A DNA stretch of 64,000 bases from Phycisphaeraceae bacterium (GTDB lineage Bacteria > Planctomycetota > Phycisphaerae > Phycisphaerales > UBA1924). Below are positions 44,283 through 52,535 of the stretch, piece by piece. Within the stretch, counting starts at the first letter, position 1, and each line of letters opens with the position of its first letter. The DNA lies in assembly GCA_019636625.1 (NCBI GenBank), contig JAHBXE010000005.1, positions 124,001-188,000 on the forward strand. Reading direction: 5' to 3'. The notes under the pieces were generated by a model. That model made no database searches. It saw only the letters and a list, made by a program, of their open reading frames with translations, and was not told the origin of the DNA. The position numbers were made by a program, and so were the translations under genes.

Positions 44283-44777
44283 ATGACCATCACCGCCACA
44301 TCCCGCGCCGTTGCGTTCGCCCGTTTCACCCACGCACTCGCCTCCAAGACCTTCGCCGACTTCCCGGCGGACAAAGCCCTCTTCCAACCCTCTCCGACCG
44401 ACAACCACATGCTCTGGCACATGGGCCACCTCGCCGTCAACTACGACTGGTTCGCTTCCGCGATCGACGGCAAGCCCAGCGTTGTCTCGAAGGCCGATTA
44501 CGAACGCTTCGGCATGGGCTCCAAGCCAGTCTCCGACCCCGCCGCGTACCCCTCGCTCCCCGAGGTTCGCCGCCTCTACGACACCGCCTGGCAGCGCTTC
44601 ATCGCCGCGGCCGAGTCCCTGAGCGAATCCGACGCCACCGAGCCCGCCTGCGTCGAAAGCCACGGCTTCCTCACCGACCGCCTCGATGCCGTGAACAAGG
44701 CCGCCTGGCACGACGGCTGGCACGCGGGGCAGGTCTCCGGCCTGCGCAAGGCCCTCGGCCTCAAGGGTGTGATCTGA
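44283..44777 (+). CDS. DinB-family metal-binding protein
   Basis: A 164-residue four-helix-bundle protein. The three predicted metal-ligand positions are occupied by His residues: DNHMLWHMGHL near residue 45 and a HDGWHAGQVSGLRKALGL pair near 140. DinB/YfiT-like proteins include bacillithiol transferases and mycothiol-dependent enzymes; the specific role here is unknown. It follows xylA by eight bases, in the same direction, so is probably co-transcribed. Confidence 0.85.
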   Translation: MTITATSRAVAFARFTHALASKTFADFPADKALFQPSPTDNHMLWHMGHLAVNYDWFASAIDGKPSVVSKADYERFGMGSKPVSDPAAYPSLPEVRRLYDTAWQRFIAAAESLSESDATEPACVESHGFLTDRLDAVNKAAWHDGWHAGQVSGLRKALGLKGVI

Positions 44778-44778
44778 G

Positions 44779-45417
44779 TCAACGCGTGATGGAGTCCCCG
44801 CGCGCCAGCGCCGACGCCGCCTCCTGGATCGTCGGCGGCGCCAGCGGGTCGGCTCTTCCCGCCGCCTTCTCCGCCACCGCCTCCAGAGCCACCCCCGCCG
44901 GCGCCCCCTGCGCCGCCAGCACCGCCGCCGCCGCGTGTTCACGCCAGGCCCGCCGCTCCGCCCGCAGCATCCACACCGTGTGCATCGTCCTCGTGATCGT
45001 CAGCCCCACCATAAACCCCCACGCCGTCGCCCACTCCCGCCCCACGCCAGAATGCATCAGGAGCATCTGCAGCCCCAGCGCCACCACGTACAACACCGGC
45101 GCCATCACCATCCGCTCAAACTGCACCAGCGTCGCATCCCGAACGAACGACAGGTGCTGGTACGCCTTCGAACTCACCCACCCCCACCGCCGCGGCAGGT
45201 GGTTCGCCAACCAGTGCAGCACGAAGTAAATCACCACGTCAAACACGATGTCGCAGACAAACGTGACCGCAACGATCCCGAACTTGTTGTGAATCCCCAG
45301 CTCCCGCGTCAGGCTCACGATCCAGATCGTCGGGACCAGCGCGAGAAACCCCGCCAGCAGCACGTTGCAGTTCACGTTGACGATACGACGGCCGTACAGC
45401 CGCCCGAGCCACTTCAT
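44779..45417 (-). CDS. membrane protein, paralogue 1 of a tandem pair
   Basis: A 212-residue protein of four or five hydrophobic segments with no family I recognise. The N-terminus MKWLGRLYGRRIVNVNCNVLLAG and the segment FVRDATLVQFERMVMAPVLYVVALGLQMLL match the neighbouring gene (45434-45964) closely, indicating a tandem duplication. It has a longer, Ala-rich C-terminal tail than its paralogue. The two genes lie 16 bases apart in the same direction. It is convergent with the DinB gene. Confidence 0.72.
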   Translation of the reverse strand: MKWLGRLYGRRIVNVNCNVLLAGFLALVPTIWIVSLTRELGIHNKFGIVAVTFVCDIVFDVVIYFVLHWLANHLPRRWGWVSSKAYQHLSFVRDATLVQFERMVMAPVLYVVALGLQMLLMHSGVGREWATAWGFMVGLTITRTMHTVWMLRAERRAWREHAAAAVLAAQGAPAGVALEAVAEKAAGRADPLAPPTIQEAASALARGDSITR

Positions 45418-45433
45418 GGGCCGATCGTAGGGT

Positions 45434-45964
45434 TCAACTCCCGCGCGCGTGCTTCCGAAGCCGGCGCGCCGTCCGCACCATCCACATCGTGTGAATCGTT
45501 CGGATGCACGCCGTCGCCGTGCAGAACCCCATCACCGTCGCCCACACCGGGGCAACCCCCATCTTCATCATCGCGATCTGCGTCACCGTCCAGATCGTGT
45601 ACAGCAACGGCGAGAGCACCATCCGCTCCACCTGCACCAGCGTCGCATCCTTGAAGTACCCCGGCGCCGCCCCCTCCCCCACCACCTCCGCCAGCTTCTC
45701 CCCCGGGATCTTCTGGGGCCAGTGGTTCGCCATCCAGTGCAGCACATAGAAGAACGTCACATCGCTCACGATGTCCGTCACGATCGTCACCGCCGAGATG
45801 ATGAACTTCTCCGAGTGCGTCAGCACCTCCCGGTTCCCCAGGAAGTACCGGTGAACGATCTCCACCACCACCGCCACCGGCACGAGCGCAAAGAGACCCG
45901 CCAGCACGATGTTCACGTTCACGTTGACGATCCGGCGCTTGTACAGCCGGGCCAGGAGCGACAT
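45434..45964 (-). CDS. membrane protein, paralogue 2 of a tandem pair
   Basis: A 176-residue partner of the preceding entry. Shared features: MSLLARLYKRRIVNVNVNIVLAGLFALVP, a long first helix, an HWMANHWPQKIP segment near residue 80, and FKDATLVQVERMVLSPLLYTIW. The conserved charged tetrad D-A-T-L-V-Q-x-E-R-M-V sits just before a membrane helix. It lacks the paralogue's long tail. It is divergent from mutS with a 98-base gap. Confidence 0.72.
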   Translation of the reverse strand: MSLLARLYKRRIVNVNVNIVLAGLFALVPVAVVVEIVHRYFLGNREVLTHSEKFIISAVTIVTDIVSDVTFFYVLHWMANHWPQKIPGEKLAEVVGEGAAPGYFKDATLVQVERMVLSPLLYTIWTVTQIAMMKMGVAPVWATVMGFCTATACIRTIHTMWMVRTARRLRKHARGS

Positions 45965-46062
45965 GGGGCCAACGATAGCAACCCCCGTCCGCGCGTTCCC
46001 CGCCCATCTTCCCCATCTTCCGCCTGCGCTCTGGGGCCGCGCGGTATGCTTGTCCCCCCGCC

Positions 46063-48876
46063 ATGCCCGACCCCCGCGACACCCCCGCCATGCGTCAGTT
46101 CGCCCGCTTCAAAGCGCGGCACCCGGACTGCATTCTCCTCTTTCGCATCGGCGACTTCTACGAAACCTTCGACGACGACGCCGTCACCATCCACAAGGCC
46201 CTCGGCCTCACCCTCACGCGCCGGACCGAGGGCGTCCCCATGGCCGGCGTGCCCCACCACCAACTCGAAAACTACCTCCGCCGCCTCATCCAGCAGGGCT
46301 ACCGCGTCGCTGTGTGCGACCAGGTCCAGGACCCGAAGGAGGCCGCCAAGGCCGGCAAGCCCATCGTCGAGCGCGCCGTCACGCGCGTCCTCACCCCCGG
46401 CACGCTCGTCGAGGACACGCTCCTCGACGATTCCGCCATCAGCCGCCTTGCCGCCGTGTCGCCCGCTTCGCTCGGCGACACCTCCACCGTCGGCATCGCG
46501 CTTGTCGAGGCGTCCACCGGCGCCTTCACGGTGCTCGACGGCGACATCAATCGCCTCGCCGATCTGCTCGCCCCGCGCAGCGTTCAGGAACTGCTCTACC
46601 CGGAGAACACGACCGGTGGCCCGCCGCCACCCGCTGTCAAGGCCGCCGCCGAGTCCCTCGGCCTCTCCCTCACCCCGCGCCCCTCGTGGCACTTCCGCCC
46701 CAAGGAAGCCCTCGAAGAAGTCACCCGGCACTTCGGCGTCGCCACCGTCGCCGGCTTCGGACTCAAAGATGACGACCTCGCCGTCTCCGCCGCGGGCGCC
46801 ATCCTCCGCTACCTGAAGGAAACACAGGCCCCCGCACAGGATTCCGTCGCCGCCCCCGCCGCCGCGCGGCGCGCCGCCACGCTCGCCCACCTCCTCCCCC
46901 CGCGCCGCGAAGACCCCTCGGGCTTCTGCATCCTCGACGCCGTCAGCCTCCGCTCCCTCGAGGTTGAACGCACCCTCCGCTCCACCGGCTCCGCCGACGG
47001 CTCCCTCGTCGGCCTCTTCATCGGTTCCTGCCTCACGCCCATGGGCAAACGCCAGGTACGCGAGTGGCTCTGCCGCCCGCTCGCCGACCTCGGCGCCATC
47101 AACGCCCGCCACGCCCGCGTCGCCCTGCTCGTCGACGACCGCACGCTCTCCGACGCCCTCGCCGCGGCACTCGACGGCGTGCAGGACGTCGCCCGCATCG
47201 CCGGACGCCTCGCCCTCGGCCGAGCTACGCCACGCGACCTCGTCGCCCTCGGCGCTTCACTCGCCCGCGTCAACACCATCGCCGCCACCCTCGACAACGC
47301 GCCCCCGTTCGCCGACACCCTCGCCTCCCTCCGCGCCGTCGCCACGACCATCGAGCCCATCGCCGCCCGGATTCTCGCCGAGTGCATGGACAACCCGCCG
47401 CCCCATCTCCGCGAGGGCGGCGTCTTCCGCGATGGTGTGGACGCCGAACTCGACGAAGCACGCCTCCTCCAGCGCGATGCTTCATCCTGGCTCGCCGCCT
47501 ACCAGCAACGCCTCATCGACGAGCACCAGCTCCCCGGCATCAAGGTCGGCTTCAACCGCGTCTTCGGCTACTACATCGAGCTGACCTCCGCCCAGGCCAG
47601 GTCCGCCCCCGCCACCTTCTCCCGCAAGCAAACTCTCCGCAACGCCGAACGCTACATCACGCCCGAACTCAAGGAGTTCGAGGACAAGGTCACCACCGCC
47701 GAGTCCCGCGCCCTCGAACGCGAACGCGTGCTCTTCGAAGCCCTGTCCTCCTTCGCCTCCGCGGCCATCCCCGCCATCTCCTCCTTCGCCCAGACCGTCG
47801 GCGAGCTCGACGTCCTGCTCTGCTTCGCCCGACGCGCTGTCCGCAAGGGCTGGGTCCGCCCGCGCATGGATGAGTCCCCGATCCTCTCCATCACCCAGGG
47901 CCGCCACCCCGTCCTCGAAGAACTCCTCGGCGAGCGCTTCGTCCCCAACGACATCGAACTCGCCACCGTTCACGCACCCACCGATCCGCGCCCATCCGCG
48001 AGCGGCACAAGCTCCGGCATCGCCCACGACACCCAATCCGATGTTCCCGCTCCCGCCGCATCACCCCATCACTCCGCCTCGGTGACACCCCGCGCCTCCC
48101 TCGCCCTCATCACCGGCCCCAACATGGCCGGCAAGAGCACCTTCATCCGCCAGACCGCCCTCATCGTCCTCCTTGCCCACGCCGGCTCGTTCATCCCCGC
48201 CCAGTCCGCCCACATCGGCATCACCGACCGCATCTTCACCCGCGTCGGCGCCGACGACGCCCTCCACGCCGGCCAGTCCACCTTCATGGTCGAAATGACC
48301 GAAACCGCCACCATCCTCAACAACGCCTCCCCCCGAAGCCTCATCATCCTCGACGAAATCGGCCGCGGCACCTCAACCCTCGACGGCCTCTCCCTCGCCT
48401 GGGCCATCGCCGAGCACCTCGCCTCCACCGGCGCCCGCACCCTCTTCGCCACCCATTACCACGAACTGACCGACCTCGAAGAACGCCTCGCCGGACGCGT
48501 GCGCAACCTGCACGTTTCCGTGCGCGAATGGGGCGACCAGATCGTCTTCCTCCACCGAATCCTCCCCGGTCGCACCAGCCAGTCCTACGGCGTCCACGTC
48601 GCCAAGCTCGCCGGCATTCCCGCTTCCGTTGTCACCCGCGCCAACGAAGTCCTCTCCTCCCTCGCCGTCCACCACGGCCCCGCGGCGTCTTCCCCGTCTC
48701 TTTCCCCGCCGCCCTCCTCGCCTCCCCCACCCCGCGACGGACAGCTCTCCCTGTTCACCGAGTACGTCCCCCACCCCGCCATCGACACCCTCCGCGAGAT
48801 CAAGCTCGAATCGCTCTCCCCCATGCAGGCCTTCGATGAACTCCGCCGCCTGAAGGCTCAGGCCGAGCAGTCCTGA
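46063..48876 (+). CDS. mutS: DNA mismatch repair protein MutS
   Basis: Recognises mismatches and loops. Domain I carries the mismatch-stacking Phe in LLFRIGDFYETF. The ATPase domain has GPNMAGKSTFIRQ (Walker A, residues about 685-697), LIILDEIGRGTSTLDGLSLAWA (Walker B and the MutS signature), and the D-x-E after it. At 937 residues it is about 80 longer than standard; two Pro/Ser/Ala-rich insertions lie near residues 640-675 (between the connector and Walker A) and near the C-terminus (PPPSSPPPPR). The protein is intact. ATG at 46063; no convincing ribosome site. Confidence 0.97.
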   Translation: MPDPRDTPAMRQFARFKARHPDCILLFRIGDFYETFDDDAVTIHKALGLTLTRRTEGVPMAGVPHHQLENYLRRLIQQGYRVAVCDQVQDPKEAAKAGKPIVERAVTRVLTPGTLVEDTLLDDSAISRLAAVSPASLGDTSTVGIALVEASTGAFTVLDGDINRLADLLAPRSVQELLYPENTTGGPPPPAVKAAAESLGLSLTPRPSWHFRPKEALEEVTRHFGVATVAGFGLKDDDLAVSAAGAILRYLKETQAPAQDSVAAPAAARRAATLAHLLPPRREDPSGFCILDAVSLRSLEVERTLRSTGSADGSLVGLFIGSCLTPMGKRQVREWLCRPLADLGAINARHARVALLVDDRTLSDALAAALDGVQDVARIAGRLALGRATPRDLVALGASLARVNTIAATLDNAPPFADTLASLRAVATTIEPIAARILAECMDNPPPHLREGGVFRDGVDAELDEARLLQRDASSWLAAYQQRLIDEHQLPGIKVGFNRVFGYYIELTSAQARSAPATFSRKQTLRNAERYITPELKEFEDKVTTAESRALERERVLFEALSSFASAAIPAISSFAQTVGELDVLLCFARRAVRKGWVRPRMDESPILSITQGRHPVLEELLGERFVPNDIELATVHAPTDPRPSASGTSSGIAHDTQSDVPAPAASPHHSASVTPRASLALITGPNMAGKSTFIRQTALIVLLAHAGSFIPAQSAHIGITDRIFTRVGADDALHAGQSTFMVEMTETATILNNASPRSLIILDEIGRGTSTLDGLSLAWAIAEHLASTGARTLFATHYHELTDLEERLAGRVRNLHVSVREWGDQIVFLHRILPGRTSQSYGVHVAKLAGIPASVVTRANEVLSSLAVHHGPAASSPSLSPPPSSPPPPRDGQLSLFTEYVPHPAIDTLREIKLESLSPMQAFDELRRLKAQAEQS

Positions 48877-49007
48877 CCCGGACACCAGTTGAAGTGGGTA
48901 TCCGAAACTTCCGGCAGCCACTCTCAGGAACAGAGAACCGATCGTCTGCAGACGGCGCGTGAAGCGAACCTCGGCGACCCTCGCCCCACGGGTCACGAAA
49001 GACAAAA

Positions 49008-49040
49008 ACAAAAAGAGGGACGGGCCGCAAGGCCCGTCCC
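49008..49040 (-). terminator. rho-independent terminator of the dockerin protein gene
   Basis: On the minus strand, arms GGGACGGGCC and GGCCCGTCCC with a four-base loop are followed by TCTTTTTGTTTTT. It lies 28 bases after the stop at 49068 and is one of the strongest terminators here. Confidence 0.85.
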
Positions 49041-49067
49041 CACTTGTTGCTCCGATTCACACGGCCC

Positions 49068-50354
49068 TTACGAGCACCCGCCCGCGTACTTGTTCAGGAA
49101 GCACTGGAAGTCGTTCGCCGTCAGCAGCGGATTCCCCGTGCTCCCGTCGCAGTTGGCGTACGTGTCCCCGCTCGCGTACTTGTTCAGGAAGCACTGGAAG
49201 TCGTTTGCCGTCAACAGCGGAGAGCCCGTGCTGCCGTCGCAGTTGGGGTAGCACGGCACCGGCCCGCCGCCCGTGGGCACAAAGTCAATCCCGCGGTAGT
49301 GCGTGTTCGCCGGCGCCGTCGCGAGCACCGTAAACGGCGACAACGCACCGTTGTCCACCACACGCACCACCGAGTTCGGGTTCGCCACCGATCCGCCCGT
49401 CGTCGCCCACAGCGTCGTCACGCCCTTGGTCGTCCGACCCACCAGCCCGCGGCACCCTTCCGTGCCCAGGTCCGTGCTCAGCGTGTAATCCAGCAGCCAC
49501 ATCCCGAGGAACGAGTCGTACGTCCACTTCTGGATCCCGCCCCCGTTCGCCACCGTCCGGTCATCCGCGCAGTACAGCGTGTTCGCATCCGCAAAGTAGA
49601 AGTCGTACACCGACGACACCGCCGTGCCGCCCCCCGTCGGGAAACCCGGCAGCAGCGTGATCAACTCGCCCGACGTGTTCGGCACGCCAGTCCCCACCGT
49701 CGAAACGCCCAGGAACGATCCCGACGAGCTGCTGATGTACAACTGCCCGCCGAAAATCCCCAGCATCCGCGTGTTCGTCGGCGGCCCGCTGCTCACCTGG
49801 ATGCTCGTCGTCGAGCCCAGCGTCGTGTACCGGATCCCCGCCGAAGAGAACGTCCCGCTCGTACCCACCGTCCACAGGTCCGTCCCGTTGGTCGTGATCG
49901 CCGCGCGAATGTCATCCGCGTTGTACGCATCCTCGAGCGCCGTCGACGAATCGATGACACCCTGGCTGTTCATCCGCGCCACGATCCGCGGATTCGTCGC
50001 GGCCGGGGTCGCCGAGGGGCTCGTCCCCCCCACCGGCGCCTCGATCCCCGTGAACGTCAGGTACTGCCCGTCCACCGACCGGATCAGATGCCCGATCGAC
50101 GTCGATGTCCCCCGCACCACCATCCCCCGGTTCGCGCCCGACGTCGTCGTCGGCACCGCGATCGACTGCACCACAGCGCCCGAAGGGTTCATCTCCACGA
50201 CAAACAACGGCGCCCCGCCAACCGTCAACGCCGCCGCCCCGTCCCCGATCTGCATCACCGCCAAGTTCCCGGATGAGAACGGAGCCTGCCCCGCCGCCAC
50301 ACTCAGAAACCCCGCCGTCACCGCCACACCGACCAGCGCCTGCCGCTTCTTCAT
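49068..50354 (-). CDS. secreted beta-propeller-like protein with two dockerin-like repeats
   Basis: Start at the ATG at 50354 (MKKRQALVGVAVTAGFLSVAAGQ), preceded by GGGAGG, which gives a signal peptide cut near residue 23. The body is Gly/Thr/Ser-rich with strand repeats such as GQLYISSSSGSFLGV, SVYDFYFADANTLYCADD and LWATTGGSVA, suggesting a beta-propeller or similar repeated-strand fold. The C-terminal 70 residues hold two copies of C-D-G-S-T-G-x-x-L-L-T-A-N-D-F-Q-C-F-L-N-K-Y (dockerin-like, with Cys pairs). No enzymatic motif is apparent. 428 residues. Confidence 0.8.
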   Translation of the reverse strand: MKKRQALVGVAVTAGFLSVAAGQAPFSSGNLAVMQIGDGAAALTVGGAPLFVVEMNPSGAVVQSIAVPTTTSGANRGMVVRGTSTSIGHLIRSVDGQYLTFTGIEAPVGGTSPSATPAATNPRIVARMNSQGVIDSSTALEDAYNADDIRAAITTNGTDLWTVGTSGTFSSAGIRYTTLGSTTSIQVSSGPPTNTRMLGIFGGQLYISSSSGSFLGVSTVGTGVPNTSGELITLLPGFPTGGGTAVSSVYDFYFADANTLYCADDRTVANGGGIQKWTYDSFLGMWLLDYTLSTDLGTEGCRGLVGRTTKGVTTLWATTGGSVANPNSVVRVVDNGALSPFTVLATAPANTHYRGIDFVPTGGGPVPCYPNCDGSTGSPLLTANDFQCFLNKYASGDTYANCDGSTGNPLLTANDFQCFLNKYAGGCS

Positions 50355-50541
50355 CTGCCTTTCCTCCCGGCCCGGGGGCCGTTTCAAGTGCCATGCTTCC
50401 CTCAAGCCCCACGGATTTCCGCCCATTGGGGAGAGGGCCCGGAGTGTAGGTCAACCCCACCTCCATCGCGCGGGAATTGCGCCTTCCCCCAGCATCAGAT
50501 CGCGTTTTGTTTGGGTCTCGTCGCCGCCCCAACTTCGAACT

Positions 50542-50565
50542 TTATTGCGTCTCGATTCGCAATAA
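50542..50565. promoter_or_regulatory. AT-rich perfect inverted repeat upstream of the dockerin gene
   Basis: TTATTGCG and CGCAATAA (eight-base arms) enclose eight bases about 190 bases upstream of the dockerin gene start, in a short AT-rich island within an otherwise GC-rich region. It could be an operator or a hairpin; there is no direct evidence for either. Confidence 0.35.
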
Positions 50566-50605
50566 GATTCTCATGCTCATGAACGCCCTTCCCTTCCAGC
50601 TCATC

Positions 50606-50640
50606 AAAAGCAAAAACCCCGGACCTCGCGGCCCGGGGTT
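50606..50640 (-). terminator. rho-independent terminator of tRNA-Ala
   Basis: On the minus strand, arms AACCCCGG and CCGGGGTT enclose a GC-rich loop and are followed by a T-rich run (TTTGCTTTTG). It begins ten bases after the tRNA 3' end and insulates it from the region upstream of the dockerin gene. Confidence 0.8.
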
Positions 50641-50649
50641 CCCTTCAAG

Positions 50650-50722
50650 TGGAGCGGAGGAGAGTCGAACTCCCGACCTCTTCATTGCGAACGAAGCGCT
50701 CTACCAACTGAGCTACCGCCCC
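50650..50722 (-). tRNA. tRNA-Ala (anticodon CGC)
   Basis: Seventy-three bases with a complete cloverleaf. The acceptor arm GGGGCGG pairs with CCGCTCC and includes the G3-U70 pair that is the alanine identity element. The anticodon arm encloses TTCGCAA with anticodon CGC. The T-arm has GTTCGACTC. The discriminator is A, and 3' CCA is not encoded. It overlaps, antisense, the only ATG-initiated extension of the znuA frame. Confidence 0.95.
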
Positions 50723-50740
50723 ATCACACGCCCAAAGGAT

Positions 50741-51673
50741 ATCCGCACCCAAACCCCCGGGCGAATCACCCGATCCCTCATCGCCCTCCTGCTCTTCCTG
50801 ATCGCCCTCCCCAATCTCTCCGCCTGCTCCCGCTCGGAATCCCGCTCCCCCGGTCCGCTCCGCGTCGTTGTCACCGTCCCGCCGCTGGTCGGGCTCATCC
50901 AACCCCTCCTCCCAGACGGCTCTTCCATCACCGCCCTCATGGCCCCCGGCAAGTCCGAGCACGGCTACGAGTTCACCCCCAAGGACCTCGCCACCCTCGG
51001 CGCCGCCGATGTCGTCGTCTACATCGGCCTCGGCCTCGAACCCGCCGTCGAAACCTTCCTCAAGACCCACCCCAGCCCCTCCCGCCAGGTCATCTGCTTC
51101 GCCACCGTCGCCGACATCACCGACCCCCACGCCGGACACCACCACGGCCCCGGCGAAGAGTGCGACCACCACGTCGATCCCCACCTCTGGCTCGACCCGG
51201 ACCTCTGCCTCAAACTCGTGGATGCCGCCTCCGCCGCCGTCCGTGCCGCCGCACCCCTCGTCGGCGTCGCCGACTTCAACCCCGATTCCCGCGCCGCCGA
51301 CCTGAAGGCCAGGCTCCGGACCCTCGACGCCGAACTCAAGACCTCCCTCGCCCCCGCCGCCGGCCGCGCCATCGTCACCCACCACAACGCCTGGCAACGC
51401 CTCGCCGACCGCTACGGCCTCAAGGTCGCCGCCGTGATCCGCGGCGTCGAGGGCGAACCCACCCCCGCCGCCATCGCCGCCGCCGTCGACGCCATCCGCA
51501 AGCAGAACGCCCGCGCCGTCTTCATCGAGCCCCAGTTCGACCCCCAGGCCGCCCGTCGCATCGCCGACGCCGCCGGCGTCAAGGTCGGCGTTCTGGACCC
51601 GCTCGGCTCCGGAGACTACTTTGAAATGATGCGCACCAACGCCAACGCACTGGTCTCTCTCCTTGCCGACTGA
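50741..51673 (+). CDS. znuA: zinc ABC transporter substrate-binding lipoprotein
   Basis: Periplasmic zinc-binding component. A lipobox (IALPNLSAC) at about residue 29 follows a hydrophobic n-region. Metal loops are clear: AAPGKSEHGYEF-like first His region, a His-rich stretch DPHAGHHHGPGEECDHH, VDPHLWLDP, and VTHHNAW, with acids EPQFDPQA. No ATG, GTG or TTG exists between the tRNA-Ala gene and the signal peptide; the start given is an ATC chosen for position and a nearby AAAGGAT, and is uncertain. znuC starts inside its last codons. Confidence 0.88.
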   Translation: MRTQTPGRITRSLIALLLFLIALPNLSACSRSESRSPGPLRVVVTVPPLVGLIQPLLPDGSSITALMAPGKSEHGYEFTPKDLATLGAADVVVYIGLGLEPAVETFLKTHPSPSRQVICFATVADITDPHAGHHHGPGEECDHHVDPHLWLDPDLCLKLVDAASAAVRAAAPLVGVADFNPDSRAADLKARLRTLDAELKTSLAPAAGRAIVTHHNAWQRLADRYGLKVAAVIRGVEGEPTPAAIAAAVDAIRKQNARAVFIEPQFDPQAARRIADAAGVKVGVLDPLGSGDYFEMMRTNANALVSLLAD

Positions 51674-52535
51674 CCCTCCATCCCCCGCCCCCCCCGCTCC
51701 CCCTTCTCCCCTCGCCGTCGAGTTTCGCGGCGTCTCCTTCTCCTACGCCCGCGCCGATTCCCCCGCCCTCCACGACATCTCCCTCGACATCCCCGCCGGT
51801 CAGCGCCTCGGCGTCCTCGGCCCAAACGGCGGCGGCAAGTCCACGCTCCTCAAGCTCACCCTCGGCCTGCTCCGCGGCCATTCCGGCTCCATTCGCATCT
51901 TCGGCGCCACGCCCGAGGACGCCCGCCGCCACCGCTGGATCGGCTACGTCCCGCAGCGAAACGAGGCCGTCCTCGAGTTCCCCATCAGCGTCCGCCAGGC
52001 CGTCGCCATGAGCGCCGCCCTTCCTCTCTCTCCCCTCAAGTCCGGCCTCCACCACACCCGCGCCGCCGTCGATGAAGCCCTCGCCCTCGTCGGCATGTCC
52101 GACCTCGCCGAACGCCACATCGGCTCCCTCTCCGGCGGCCAGTTGCAGCGCGCCATGATCGCCCGCGCCATCGCCTGCCGCCCCCGCCTGCTCCTCCTCG
52201 ACGAGCCCACCGTCGGCATCGACCCCGCCGGCCAGCAGAAGTTCGGCGAGCTCCTCCGCCGGCTCCACGACTCCCTCGGCCTCACCATCATCGTCGTCAG
52301 CCACGACATCCGCACCATCGCCGCCTCCTCCGACCGCGTCGCCTGCCTCTCCCGCACGCTCCACAGCCACGTTGCCCCCGAGGGCCTCACCCCCGCCGTC
52401 CTCGCCGAGGTCTTCCGGCACGACGTCGCCGCCATCTTCGGCTCCGACATCCACATCCACGCCCACAGCGCCGACGCCTGCCCCCTCGACACCCCCGTCT
52501 CCCTCACTTCCTCCATCCGGCCGCCACAGAAGTGA
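51663..52535 (+). CDS. znuC: zinc ABC transporter ATP-binding protein
   Basis: ATPase of the zinc importer. Walker A GPNGGGKST, the signature LSGGQLQRAMIARAI, Walker B LLLLDEPTVGID and the switch His in VVSHD are all present. The TTG start at 51663 lies within the final codons of znuA, so translation is coupled. 290 residues. The N-terminus has a Pro-rich extension (PPSPAPPAPPSP), and the C-terminal 60 residues contain several His (IHIHAHSADA) that may sense zinc. Confidence 0.94.
   Translation: MPTDPPSPAPPAPPSPLAVEFRGVSFSYARADSPALHDISLDIPAGQRLGVLGPNGGGKSTLLKLTLGLLRGHSGSIRIFGATPEDARRHRWIGYVPQRNEAVLEFPISVRQAVAMSAALPLSPLKSGLHHTRAAVDEALALVGMSDLAERHIGSLSGGQLQRAMIARAIACRPRLLLLDEPTVGIDPAGQQKFGELLRRLHDSLGLTIIVVSHDIRTIAASSDRVACLSRTLHSHVAPEGLTPAVLAEVFRHDVAAIFGSDIHIHAHSADACPLDTPVSLTSSIRPPQK

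Noticed and set aside
50477-50740. Reading the znuA frame through the tRNA-Ala gene to an upstream ATG
   Set aside because: It would require translation of the antisense strand of a tRNA and has no ribosome site; the signal peptide begins later.
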